From: Pedobacter sp. ok626
GTDB taxonomy: Bacteria > Bacteroidota > Bacteroidia > Sphingobacteriales > Sphingobacteriaceae
Assembly: GCF_900100435.1 (NCBI RefSeq)
Contig: NZ_FNEX01000004.1
Span: 186,001-250,000, forward strand
DNA: 64,000 nucleotides
Reading direction: 5' to 3'
The position numbers were made by a program, and so were the translations under genes. Positions 51,045 through 59,540 of the stretch are shown piece by piece (position 1 is the stretch's first letter; each line of letters opens with the position of its first letter). The notes under the pieces were generated by a model. It made no database searches, had not been told where the DNA came from, and saw only the letters and a list, made by a program, of their open reading frames with translations.

Positions 51045-51976
51045 AGATAACAGGAACTTTTATAGACGAAATTTCGCACGATATTCCCCACCAAAACTGG
51101 GGTAGAGTAGAATGGGACAGAGATTTTGCGCACATGAAGTCTGTGGGGATTGATACTGTAATTATGATTAGGAGCGGCTACCGTCGCTTTATTACCTATC
51201 CTTCAGCTTACTTGCAGGATAGTTTTGGCTGCTATCATCCGCCAGTAGATTCTGTAGAGATGTTTTTGCAGTTGGCAGATAAGTATAACATGAAGTTTTA
51301 CTTCGGGTTGTATGATAGTGGCAAATATTGGGATACCGGAAATCTTCAGCATGAAATAGATTCCAATCGCTATGTGATTGATGAGGTTTGGAAACAATAT
51401 GGCCACTACAAGAGTTTTGGTGGTTGGTATTTGAGTATGGAGATCAGCAGAAGAACAAAAGGAGCTACTGAAGCCTTTAGAACGCTCGGTCAGCAATGTA
51501 AAGATGTGAGTGGTGGTTTGCCAACATTGATTTCGCCATGGATAGATGGTAAAAAGGCGGTGATGGCCGCTTCGTCTGAATTGACCAAACAGGATGCCGT
51601 TTCTTTGCAGGAACACGAAAAGGAATGGGGTGAGATATTTGAAGGTATAAGTGGCGCTGTAGATGCAGTAGCCTTTCAGGATGGCCATATTGACTATCAT
51701 GAGCTGGATGATTTTTTTGCCGTAAATAAAAAGATTGCAGATCAGTATGGATTGCAGTGTTGGACCAATGCAGAGAGTTTTGATAGGGATATGCCCATCA
51801 AGTTTTTACCCATTAAGTTCGAGAAGCTGCGGTTGAAACTGGAAGCTGCTAAAAGGGCCGGATACGATAAGGCCATTACATTTGAATTTTCACATTTTAT
51901 GAGTCCACAATCTGCATACTTGCAGGCGGGCCATTTATTTAACCGATATAAAGAATACCTAGGATTAACAATTTGA
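51041..51976 (+). CDS. DUF4434 family protein (predicted TIM-barrel glycosidase-like)
   Basis: A 311-residue protein starting MKITGTFIDEISHDIPHQNW, characteristic of DUF4434, whose members have a glycoside-hydrolase-like barrel. WDRDFAHMKSVGIDTVIMIR and GGWYLSMEISRRTKGATEAF (a barrel strand ending in Glu) are typical. No signal peptide is present, so it should act in the cytoplasm on an imported oligosaccharide. The frame is open back to 51008, but the ATG at 51041, overlapping the previous stop by 4 bases, is the natural coupled start. Activity has not been assigned with certainty. Confidence 0.8.
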   Translation: MKITGTFIDEISHDIPHQNWGRVEWDRDFAHMKSVGIDTVIMIRSGYRRFITYPSAYLQDSFGCYHPPVDSVEMFLQLADKYNMKFYFGLYDSGKYWDTGNLQHEIDSNRYVIDEVWKQYGHYKSFGGWYLSMEISRRTKGATEAFRTLGQQCKDVSGGLPTLISPWIDGKKAVMAASSELTKQDAVSLQEHEKEWGEIFEGISGAVDAVAFQDGHIDYHELDDFFAVNKKIADQYGLQCWTNAESFDRDMPIKFLPIKFEKLRLKLEAAKRAGYDKAITFEFSHFMSPQSAYLQAGHLFNRYKEYLGLTI

Positions 51977-51984
51977 TTGACGTG

Positions 51985-53199
51985 ATGAAGAACTATAGTG
52001 AAATTTACGAGCAGGAATTAATAGACAATGTGATTCCCTTTTGGATGAAACATTCGAAAGATGAAGTGGCTGGAGGATATTTTAACTGCCTGGACCGCGA
52101 AGGAAACGTGTTTGATACAGATAAATTTATGTGGCTTCAGGCCAGAGAAGTTTGGACTTTTGCTACGCTATATAATGAACAGGAAGCCAGACCTGAGTGG
52201 TTGGAGATGGCAAAACACGGTGCCGATTTTATAGAGCAGCACGGTCGTGATAGTGAAGGTAACTGGTATTTTTCATTGGATCAATCGGGTAAACCTTTAG
52301 TACAACCTTATAATATTTTTTCAGACTGCTTCGCGAGTATGGCTTTTGCCGCACTTTATAAAGCTGATCCACAGGAGAAATATGCACAGATTGCAAAAGA
52401 TACTTTTTACAATATTTTAAAACGTCAGGCTAATCCAAAAGGGGATTACAATAAGGCTTATCCTGGAACTCGCAACCTTAAAAACTTTGCCTTGCCAATG
52501 ATCCTGAGTAATTTATCATTAGAAATGGAGCACTTGCTGGATAAGAAAACTGTTGATGATTTGCTTAAAACAGTGATCCATGAAGTGATGGATGTTTTTT
52601 ATCAGAAAGATAGTGGATTGATTTTGGAGAACGTAAATGTTGATGGTTCTTTTTCGGATTCTTTCGAAGGAAGATCGATTAATCCGGGACATACGATCGA
52701 GGCCATGTGGTTTATGATGGATCTAGGTGTTCGCCTGAATGATCAAAAGTTAATAGAAAAGGCTACAGAAATCGCCTTGCATACACTTGATTATGGTTGG
52801 GATAAGGAGTTTGGTGGCATTTTCTATTTTATGGATATTAAAAATGCACCACAGCAGCAATTGGAATGGGATCAGAAGTTGTGGTGGGTACATCTTGAAG
52901 CGCTGGTTTGTATGGCTAAAGGATATGAATTGACTGGCAATGAGCAGTGTATGGAGTGGTTTGAAAAGCTACATGATTATTCATGGGATCGTTTTAGAGA
53001 CCCAGTACATGGTGAGTGGTTTGCTTATTTGAATAGAAGAGGTGAGGTGTTGTTGCCTTTAAAAGGTGGCAAATGGAAATGTTGTTTTCATGTGCCGAGG
53101 GCTTTGTTTCAAGTGGCTAAGGCATTTCGAAAAGGGAAAAATAACCATTCTCCTCAGAGTCTGGAATCTTTTGCCCTGAAGGAGGACAAAACTTCCTAG
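51985..53199 (+). CDS. N-acylglucosamine 2-epimerase (AGE family)
   Basis: A 404-residue (alpha/alpha)6-barrel isomerase of the renin-binding protein/AGE family, which epimerises GlcNAc to ManNAc or related sugars. The catalytic histidines are in SINPGHTIEAMWFMMDLG and WKCCFHVPRALFQVAKAF. FMWLQAREVWTFATLYN and the WEVHLEAL-like WWVHLEALVCMAKGYE are typical. The last 20 or so residues (NNHSPQSLESFALKEDKTS) do not look like the family and are encoded by a double-hairpin element also found after the S46 peptidase gene. The frame is open from a TTG at 51973, but the ATG at 51985 follows the previous stop and is preferred. It is the last gene of the operon. Confidence 0.9.
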   Translation: MKNYSEIYEQELIDNVIPFWMKHSKDEVAGGYFNCLDREGNVFDTDKFMWLQAREVWTFATLYNEQEARPEWLEMAKHGADFIEQHGRDSEGNWYFSLDQSGKPLVQPYNIFSDCFASMAFAALYKADPQEKYAQIAKDTFYNILKRQANPKGDYNKAYPGTRNLKNFALPMILSNLSLEMEHLLDKKTVDDLLKTVIHEVMDVFYQKDSGLILENVNVDGSFSDSFEGRSINPGHTIEAMWFMMDLGVRLNDQKLIEKATEIALHTLDYGWDKEFGGIFYFMDIKNAPQQQLEWDQKLWWVHLEALVCMAKGYELTGNEQCMEWFEKLHDYSWDRFRDPVHGEWFAYLNRRGEVLLPLKGGKWKCCFHVPRALFQVAKAFRKGKNNHSPQSLESFALKEDKTS

Positions 53200-53263
53200 G
53201 CCTCTTCGGAGAAGGTAATTTTTCTCTAAACAGGGTGGCTAGGCATAATGCTTAGCCACTTTT
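53131..53263 (+). repeat. Double-hairpin 3' element, copy A
   Basis: Stem-loop 1 is formed by AAAAATAACCATTCTC (53137-53152) and GAGAAGGTAATTTTT (about 53209-53223), with one A-A mismatch and one bulged A, around a variable interior. Stem-loop 2 is the terminator at 53235-53259. Both stems and their flanks recur at 61702-61835. In this copy the left arm and the interior are part of the epimerase reading frame, which stops at 53199. Confidence 0.75.
53235..53263 (+). terminator. Terminator of the amino-sugar operon
   Basis: The 11-bp stem GTGGCTAGGCA / TGCTTAGCCAC with one G-T wobble, a 3-nt loop and a following TTTT marks the end of the operon. It forms stem-loop 2 of the repeated element. 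Confidence 0.9.
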
Positions 53264-53336
53264 GTATACCTACAGATTTTATATACTTACAGATTTTTTT
53301 AATTGCAAGCTTTTATTGCTTGCGTATTTTATACTA

Positions 53337-54236
53337 ATGAAGAATTTATTATTGGGGCTGATCGTTACGCCCGTTTTTACGTTGTATTATATAAATCATC
53401 ATCCAGTTGTTGAAACTAGGGATACCGTTGTGGGGCGGGGTGTTATTAGGGCTAATTCTTTTTTTAAGGATGAGGTAAAGCCTGATGGTGTTAAGCCTTG
53501 TTTTAATGGAGCCTATTATAGGAAAGTTGTGTCTAGTAAGGATGTTTGGTTAGGTATAGCCGGGACTGTTGTACTGCCGAAGATTACATTTGATCCATCG
53601 AGACGGAATGACAAGAAGCCGGGACAGTTTTTAGATAATCCATCCATTTATATGGGTGGGAGTATGAATGAGCAGGAGACAGATGTGGGTATGACCTGGG
53701 CGGTGATCAGAGAGGAAGATGGGAAAGTTAGTGCGGAAAGAAAAGCGTTTCGACCATTCTTTAGGAGAGCAGGCTACCCAAAAACAGGACAAAAGGATAG
53801 TTGGCAGGATGCTCCAGCTCGAAAAGAATTTTATTGGTATCCTGGAGAAGAAGTGAGTATGTCGTTGAGGGTTGTTAGTGACGGTAAACTAAGGTTTGTG
53901 ATTGAGGGTGCTGGAAAACGTTTTGAAGCGGACTTTGATAGTGATGGATATCATATGAATGGTGTGGGAGAGTTTAAACGTGTGAATGCCATTGATCAGG
54001 TTAGAAATGAAGGTAAGCCAGCACAACCTACTAAGACACGTGTAGAAAATTCAACCTGGAAAGAAACCAGACTGTTTAGGCTGCAAGCTGGAAAAGTTAT
54101 TTCGGTTCCGATGCATAAAGGCCGTTTTACAGATATGCGTTGCCCGGATGCGCGGTATTTTAAAATTAAGGCCAATAAGAAACAAGAACAGATAGGTGCT
54201 GAAACGATTAGCATAGATGGAAATGGATACTTATAA
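53337..54236 (+). CDS. Exported protein of unknown function
   Basis: A 299-residue protein with an N-terminal hydrophobic segment (LLLGLIVTPVFTLYYI) that is a signal peptide or membrane anchor. I recognise no family. The mature part is rich in beta-forming stretches and in Arg, Gly and aromatic residues, for example DVWLGIAGTVVLPKITFDPS, YPGEEVSMSLRVVSDGKLRF and WKETRLFRLQAGKVISVPMH. The pattern would suit a lectin-like sandwich, but that is a guess. The frame opens at 53262; the ATG at 53337 directly precedes the hydrophobic segment. A hairpin GCAAGC/GCTTGC (53305-53323) lies just upstream. It overlaps the convergent synthase gene by 6 bases. Confidence 0.6.
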   Translation: MKNLLLGLIVTPVFTLYYINHHPVVETRDTVVGRGVIRANSFFKDEVKPDGVKPCFNGAYYRKVVSSKDVWLGIAGTVVLPKITFDPSRRNDKKPGQFLDNPSIYMGGSMNEQETDVGMTWAVIREEDGKVSAERKAFRPFFRRAGYPKTGQKDSWQDAPARKEFYWYPGEEVSMSLRVVSDGKLRFVIEGAGKRFEADFDSDGYHMNGVGEFKRVNAIDQVRNEGKPAQPTKTRVENSTWKETRLFRLQAGKVISVPMHKGRFTDMRCPDARYFKIKANKKQEQIGAETISIDGNGYL

Positions 54237-57200
54237 CGGGGTATTAAGTTCTGATGTGATAACTTCCAGAACTTGATCTCCTTTTATAACTGATAAGTAA
54301 AGTCTATGTAAAGACGGGTTTTCAGGGATCCTAAGCCATAAACTTGTTCCATCACCAACATGTTCCATGGAAATAGGATTTCTAAACCTGTCAATTTTTG
54401 CTAGATTCCATTCAAATTTTAAATCATTTACCCCATTAACAGGGACGATCCAGTTATTGTCCTTTTTAATTAGAACATTATAAGTTAATTCTGTGCCTGC
54501 AAATGTACTCACTGCTGGTTTCAGGATTTTAACCATTGGTGGTTGCATAGGTGTTGGTCCATTATTCCAGGTATGTAAAAGTTGAGAGTAGCTAAGTTTT
54601 TGTCTCCCTTCATAGTCCTTTATTCCATTTACAACTACCTGATCAATCTTTTTTTGGTCCTGCCAATTGGATATGAAGGTTCCGACGTTGTGTTTTTTAG
54701 ATAGCTGAAGATAGGTAGAAACTACTGCATCAGTATAGAAATAGGGGACCTCTAATTTATCAATTAGATTAATTCCTGTAAGTTTTTGATTTAAGGTTAG
54801 GCCATATGAATCAATTTCAGGTATTGCCCTTTTAATTCTTTCAACAGTTGAAATCATGTTTTCTGAAACCTCAACATCCACTGTTACATATCTTTTTGGG
54901 TCTATCTTTTTTATGCTCGTTATCAATTTTTTAAGCCATGATAAATAAGCGTCTTGTTGATAGAGCAGCTCAGGTTTATAATAATAAAGTTCAAGTTTTT
55001 GAAGCACTGCATTTCCGATGTTCCAGGACACAATGTTTTCGTTGTTTTTTAGAGAATTAACAGACGTTAATATTTTTGTGCTGAGTTTTTCAAGTTCTTT
55101 TGGATTGTTTACGAAGATGATGTCATCCGAAATCCAATAGGCATAGTGGATACGAGTTCCGGCCATTTTTGCGCACTTTAGTATGTTACGATCATAGATG
55201 TCAGGTCCATAACGTTTAATGGTGTTAATACCTATTTTCTTCATTTCTTTAAAATCAGAAATGATTTCGTTCATGGTAACGGTCTGGTAATTTTTCTTCC
55301 AGTCTTGTGCAGTGTTATAATTTATTCCTTTTGTCCCCGGAAAGAATTTGTCTTCATTTGATATCGTAGCAACGCGCTTATCCTGTTTCGTATAGTCTGT
55401 TAAAAATGCTGGAGTTTGATGAACAGTTATTGGATTTTGTGCATCCTTGCGAGATTCTTGCATAATATTTTTCAGACTGTCCGAATTCTGTATAGTCCAG
55501 TTTAGCAAAGTTTCCGTACTATTATTTGGAACATTTTTGTCGTAAGCAGAATTGAAAAATATAAATCCTTTAATTTCTTTAAATTTCTTTTTTGCCTTAA
55601 ATGCCGATTCAAACCATTCAGCTTGACGGCCTGCATCTGCAATAGAGCCCATTTCAGCAAGCATGACTGGTAACCCTATACGAAAGATCGGGCTTTGATG
55701 AAAGGGTGAATACAGGTCTTCCATTGAGGTCCATTGCTGATTTGAATTCATACGTCCATAATTCAAATTTGTTACGCCTATCCAATCAACAAATTGTTTC
55801 CCTGGGAAATAATTTTGAACAGTTTCGGCTTTCCATGGATTCCATATCCATATGACATTATAATTGCCATGGTCTAAAAAGAAGTTATGTAAGTATCTCC
55901 ATGCATTTTTAAATTCTTCTGGAGTATTGTTTCCTGTTTTAGACCAAGGGTAGAAGGGGTTGTCCATTTCATGAGCGAAACGGATATAAACAGGTTTGTC
56001 TAATGCCTTTATCTGGTCTGAGAATTTTTGCAGGTATTCATCATACTCCCCGTCAACAATATGGTTAAATACTTTCTCGTCCTTTTTAAATTCATACTGC
56101 TGAAATAGATTTTGCCATGGCTCCCAGGTGATCATTGGTATTGAACCATTGTTGTAAATGGAATCAACTGTTTTTTTTGGGAGATAGCATTGAGCCTTAT
56201 TTCCCCATGGGATATAAATGGATATGATATCGTAATGGGTATTGTAAGCCTGTTGTTCTTTTTCTACCCTTTTTAAAGATGAGATTCCATCAAAACCTTG
56301 AGGCGCAAAAATTCCTGTAAGGAAGAAATTTGACTGATGGTCTAGAACTTTAATATGCACATCTTTTGCGGTCGATATTTTTGCAAAATAAAGAATGGTA
56401 CAACTCATAATGATTGTAATGATTAGCGCTGCGCTACGAATCCCGGTATACATGCGCCGTCTGATCAACCAAAAGTTTATTTTTATTTTTTGAATCCAGG
56501 CAATAAAAGCATGGGCAAAAGGATGACGTGCTTTTAGCTCTGCTAATTGTTGTTGTCTACTCGCAAGAATATTAAAAAGCAGAATCAAGCTGTTTAAGCC
56601 GGCAAAACCAGCCATAATGAGGTTGTAAGGATTCCAGTCGAAATTTAAACCGTAAAATATTGCGATTAAGGACAAGAGGAGCACGGCTATATTTGGAATA
56701 TTTAACGGCCAGTTATTGGCTTCATTACCGTCTTTAGGCGTAGGAACATAGGGAACCTTTTTTCCAATAATTGTATATACAAGTCCTAATATAAATATCC
56801 ACCAGGTACCAATCATGAGCAATCCCCCAACGACATGAAAGCCCCTTTCATCATCTTCCATAACCCACCATTGCACAAAATGACGGATCATCAATGTAGC
56901 AGCAATAAATGGGAATATAGTCAGTCCAAAATCGGTAATATTTATTCTAATTGGACTAACATCAAAAAACAAAGAGATGATGGGGATTAGAAAGTTGATC
57001 AGGTAAATAACACCAGAAAGGTAATGCATTGGTATTATTGCATAGTGTATTTTTTGTTTCCAGGTAAAGCCTTTGAAGAGCTTTGGATAAGCATTTACAA
57101 GTAAATCAAAAACTCCTCTTGACCACTTTAATTGCTGTTTATAATATGCTGATAAGGTTGAAGGAACGAGGCCTCGGGCAAGAACCCTTGGGACATACAC

Positions 57201-58022
57201 TGATTTCCAGCCTTTGGAATGTAATTGCATGGCGGTATGCATATCTTCGGCCAAACCTGCAGCATGACCGCCTATGGATTCAAGGGCAGTGCGGCGAAAA
57301 GTGCAGTTAGCTCCAATCGCAAGAACGGTTCCATACTTATTCATGGTCATCATTATGGGGCCATAAAACTGATAGGTTTGTTGTGCAGCTCCCTTAGCAA
57401 TTAAATTTTCATAGTTATTTTTATAGGCCTGAACGATTTGGACGAACCCAACTTCAGGATTATTAAAGTGTGAAACTATAGGGTCTAGAAAATTTGGAAA
57501 AGGCACATGATCAGGATCTAAAACGACACACAATTCACCAGAGGACTGTTTCAATGCATTGTTAATGTTTCCAGCCTTTGCATTTATTTTTATTGTTCGC
57601 GTAATATGATGAACACCAAGTTCTTGGCATAGCTGTTTGAGATAAGGATCATTTGCTTCGTCACATAAGTAGGTTTCATGTGGGTAAGTTATGGCCTGGA
57701 TAGCTTTTAGGGTTTCTTCAATCATCCCATATGGCTCGCCAGCACAAAAAGTAGTGAATATATCTACGGTATAGGTTTTTGTATTAGGCGGAGTTTTTGG
57801 AACAGTTATGAAAAGATAATGAAGCCATTCATGTACAGTTTTAAGGCAGGTGAAAATAAAAGTGGCGATAAGCATCCAGTATAAAGGGGGGGATCCTTTA
57901 AGGGAGGCATTAAACATACTATGAAGAAAAAATCCCATCGAAATTAACCCCAATGTGATCATTAGTCTAAGCGTAAATTGCTCTCTCCTTGTTGGTGCTG
58001 CTATTGATTGGATGGGCCTCAT
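54231..58022 (-). CDS. GT2 synthase fused to GH26-like and degenerate hydrolase domains
   Basis: A 1263-residue membrane protein. Two helices (about 18-37 and 45-65) precede a cellulose-synthase-like GT2 domain with Asp121 (LCDEAND), Asp169-Pro-Asp171, Glu259-Asp260 (LAEDM) and Gln296-Gln-Leu-Lys-Trp300, where the usual QxxRW has Lys for Arg. Further helices run to about residue 485 and one to 545. A GH26-like domain follows (about 560-850) with acid/base Glu685 in RFAHEMDNPFYPW and nucleophile Glu790 in VMLAEMGS. A third barrel-like region (about 895-1150) has GNA at 1003-1005 where clan-A enzymes have GNE and no clear second Glu, so it is probably inactive. An Ig-like end closes it. It probably makes and trims or transfers a beta-glycan. 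Its ATG overlaps the stop of the upstream hydrolase gene. Confidence 0.85.
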   Translation of the reverse strand: MRPIQSIAAPTRREQFTLRLMITLGLISMGFFLHSMFNASLKGSPPLYWMLIATFIFTCLKTVHEWLHYLFITVPKTPPNTKTYTVDIFTTFCAGEPYGMIEETLKAIQAITYPHETYLCDEANDPYLKQLCQELGVHHITRTIKINAKAGNINNALKQSSGELCVVLDPDHVPFPNFLDPIVSHFNNPEVGFVQIVQAYKNNYENLIAKGAAQQTYQFYGPIMMTMNKYGTVLAIGANCTFRRTALESIGGHAAGLAEDMHTAMQLHSKGWKSVYVPRVLARGLVPSTLSAYYKQQLKWSRGVFDLLVNAYPKLFKGFTWKQKIHYAIIPMHYLSGVIYLINFLIPIISLFFDVSPIRINITDFGLTIFPFIAATLMIRHFVQWWVMEDDERGFHVVGGLLMIGTWWIFILGLVYTIIGKKVPYVPTPKDGNEANNWPLNIPNIAVLLLSLIAIFYGLNFDWNPYNLIMAGFAGLNSLILLFNILASRQQQLAELKARHPFAHAFIAWIQKIKINFWLIRRRMYTGIRSAALIITIIMSCTILYFAKISTAKDVHIKVLDHQSNFFLTGIFAPQGFDGISSLKRVEKEQQAYNTHYDIISIYIPWGNKAQCYLPKKTVDSIYNNGSIPMITWEPWQNLFQQYEFKKDEKVFNHIVDGEYDEYLQKFSDQIKALDKPVYIRFAHEMDNPFYPWSKTGNNTPEEFKNAWRYLHNFFLDHGNYNVIWIWNPWKAETVQNYFPGKQFVDWIGVTNLNYGRMNSNQQWTSMEDLYSPFHQSPIFRIGLPVMLAEMGSIADAGRQAEWFESAFKAKKKFKEIKGFIFFNSAYDKNVPNNSTETLLNWTIQNSDSLKNIMQESRKDAQNPITVHQTPAFLTDYTKQDKRVATISNEDKFFPGTKGINYNTAQDWKKNYQTVTMNEIISDFKEMKKIGINTIKRYGPDIYDRNILKCAKMAGTRIHYAYWISDDIIFVNNPKELEKLSTKILTSVNSLKNNENIVSWNIGNAVLQKLELYYYKPELLYQQDAYLSWLKKLITSIKKIDPKRYVTVDVEVSENMISTVERIKRAIPEIDSYGLTLNQKLTGINLIDKLEVPYFYTDAVVSTYLQLSKKHNVGTFISNWQDQKKIDQVVVNGIKDYEGRQKLSYSQLLHTWNNGPTPMQPPMVKILKPAVSTFAGTELTYNVLIKKDNNWIVPVNGVNDLKFEWNLAKIDRFRNPISMEHVGDGTSLWLRIPENPSLHRLYLSVIKGDQVLEVITSELNTPL

Positions 58023-59317
58023 TTATCAGTTACTACGTAAAATGGTATATTACAAGTTGCGAAATGGCCATTTGCATCATAAATTGTAGCGAATATGCGA
58101 TATGGCCCTTCCTCTTTGGGAGCTGTGAAATCAATTTTTAACGATTGACTTTCTTTGATTAGGTTCTCCAGTGGTTTTAATTTTTTTGTACTATGTAAAT
58201 TGTTCTTTTTATACCAGTCTTCCTTAAATATTTGCCAGCTAATGGACTTGATATTATGTTGGTCGGACATTATCACTTCAGCATTCGATTTTGAATTTGG
58301 GGAGAGAATGATGTTATCTATTGCGCTCTTTTTATTCAAAAGCATGTGTTTAATTTGAGGAAAAGTTCGTCCTCCGTGTTTGCCTGTCCACAGGTATCGC
58401 ATTACATCAACGGCTTCTGATTGCAAACTATTTTCATCAAACATACTAAACCAGGTATGTGTACCTTCTTGTTTATTGCCCCAAAAGAAAACAAAGCTTC
58501 CTAAAAATCTGGGATCTTCGGTAGGCATATATTTTTTATACCGGTTCAAGTAAAACTCCGCTTTTTTATTACTTGTCTGCTCAATATAGGCTCCCCATGC
58601 AGTTTGCTTAGTTCCTTCCCAAGGCCCATTAATTCCCCATTCAAGAAGCATGTAGGGCCCATTCCAAAATAAGGCTGCCTGTTTCAGATCTGATCTCAGA
58701 AAGGTTATTCTGCTAAATATATTAAAAGAGATCACATCAATATCGCAACGGGTTTTTATATTAAAAATATTTTTTTTATTAAAGTTTAATACCGACGTTG
58801 TAATTGGATGGTCAGGATCATCTTTATGAATCATATTTGTGAGCCCGTTAATGGCATTATAGAAGTTGTTGTATATTAATTTATAAGGGAAATCAAGTTC
58901 ATTTCCAAGACACCACATTAGTACGGCTGGATTATTCTTGAATCGGTTAACAATGGATTTAAATGCCTTAAACTGTTTGGATACTTTAGCTGGATCATTA
59001 TACAGCGCCATATAGTCGCTATTGGCAATCGGTAATCCAACAATTACAGAGAGGTTATTTACCTTGGCACTATCTAAAATTTGAGCCAGATGGGTTGTGT
59101 CCCATATTCGGATTGTATTTCCACCTATATTTTTTAAAGTATGGAGATTTGAATAGCCTGCCGCACCTTTTATATGATAGGGCTTGCCATTTTTGTATAG
59201 TGTATAGGCACTATTATTTTCTTCTATATGTACCTTCTTTGAAGCATTATCTTGCTTTTGAGAACAGCCAAATAAGAGTGGAAAAATAAGTAAGCTCGCG
59301 AAGATTGCCTTATCCAT
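58019..59317 (-). CDS. Clan-A glycoside hydrolase-like lipoprotein (GH2/GH5-type barrel)
   Basis: A 432-residue lipoprotein (lipobox PLLFGCS) with a TIM-barrel domain. KNGKPYHIKGAAGYSNLHTL followed by NTIRIWD is the start typical of GH2-like catalytic domains. The acid/base is Glu140 in MWCLGNELDF and the nucleophile Glu226 in YMLLEWGINGPWEG. A C-terminal Ig-like domain ends in PYRIFATIYDANGHFATCN. It is the first gene of a two-gene unit with the synthase (4-base overlap). The third domain of that synthase looks like a degenerate relative of this protein, so it may act on the nascent glycan in the periplasm. A longer start at 59362 is possible. Confidence 0.82.
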   Translation of the reverse strand: MDKAIFASLLIFPLLFGCSQKQDNASKKVHIEENNSAYTLYKNGKPYHIKGAAGYSNLHTLKNIGGNTIRIWDTTHLAQILDSAKVNNLSVIVGLPIANSDYMALYNDPAKVSKQFKAFKSIVNRFKNNPAVLMWCLGNELDFPYKLIYNNFYNAINGLTNMIHKDDPDHPITTSVLNFNKKNIFNIKTRCDIDVISFNIFSRITFLRSDLKQAALFWNGPYMLLEWGINGPWEGTKQTAWGAYIEQTSNKKAEFYLNRYKKYMPTEDPRFLGSFVFFWGNKQEGTHTWFSMFDENSLQSEAVDVMRYLWTGKHGGRTFPQIKHMLLNKKSAIDNIILSPNSKSNAEVIMSDQHNIKSISWQIFKEDWYKKNNLHSTKKLKPLENLIKESQSLKIDFTAPKEEGPYRIFATIYDANGHFATCNIPFYVVTDK

Positions 59318-59505
59318 CAAATTTTTATTCAAGAATTTATTTATTCTATTTGAAAGTGTCATTAGATGTAGATGAATTATGGCAGCAGATAAAGTTAACC
59401 ATTCTACAATACTTATTTGAAATTATAAAATTGTAAATCAATTTTCTGAAAACACTGATCATAGAATTGATACATCCAGGATGAGTACAATTGATTTATC
59501 ATTAT

Positions 59506-59513
59506 TAACTTTG
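59506..59513 (+). promoter_or_regulatory. -7 element of the S46 peptidase gene
   Basis: TAACTTTG matches TAnnTTTG and lies 28 bases before the ATG. A -33 TTG at normal spacing is not evident. Confidence 0.45.
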
Positions 59514-59540
59514 CGACAACACTAACTAATATATTATCAT

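Noticed and set aside
51203..51700. 165-codon antisense frame in the DUF4434 gene
   Set aside because: Fully inside a conserved gene; no start context or family features.
37944..53199. Classical sialic acid utilization locus
   Set aside because: The epimerase, MFS carrier and esterases would fit, but sialidase and sialate lyase genes are absent.
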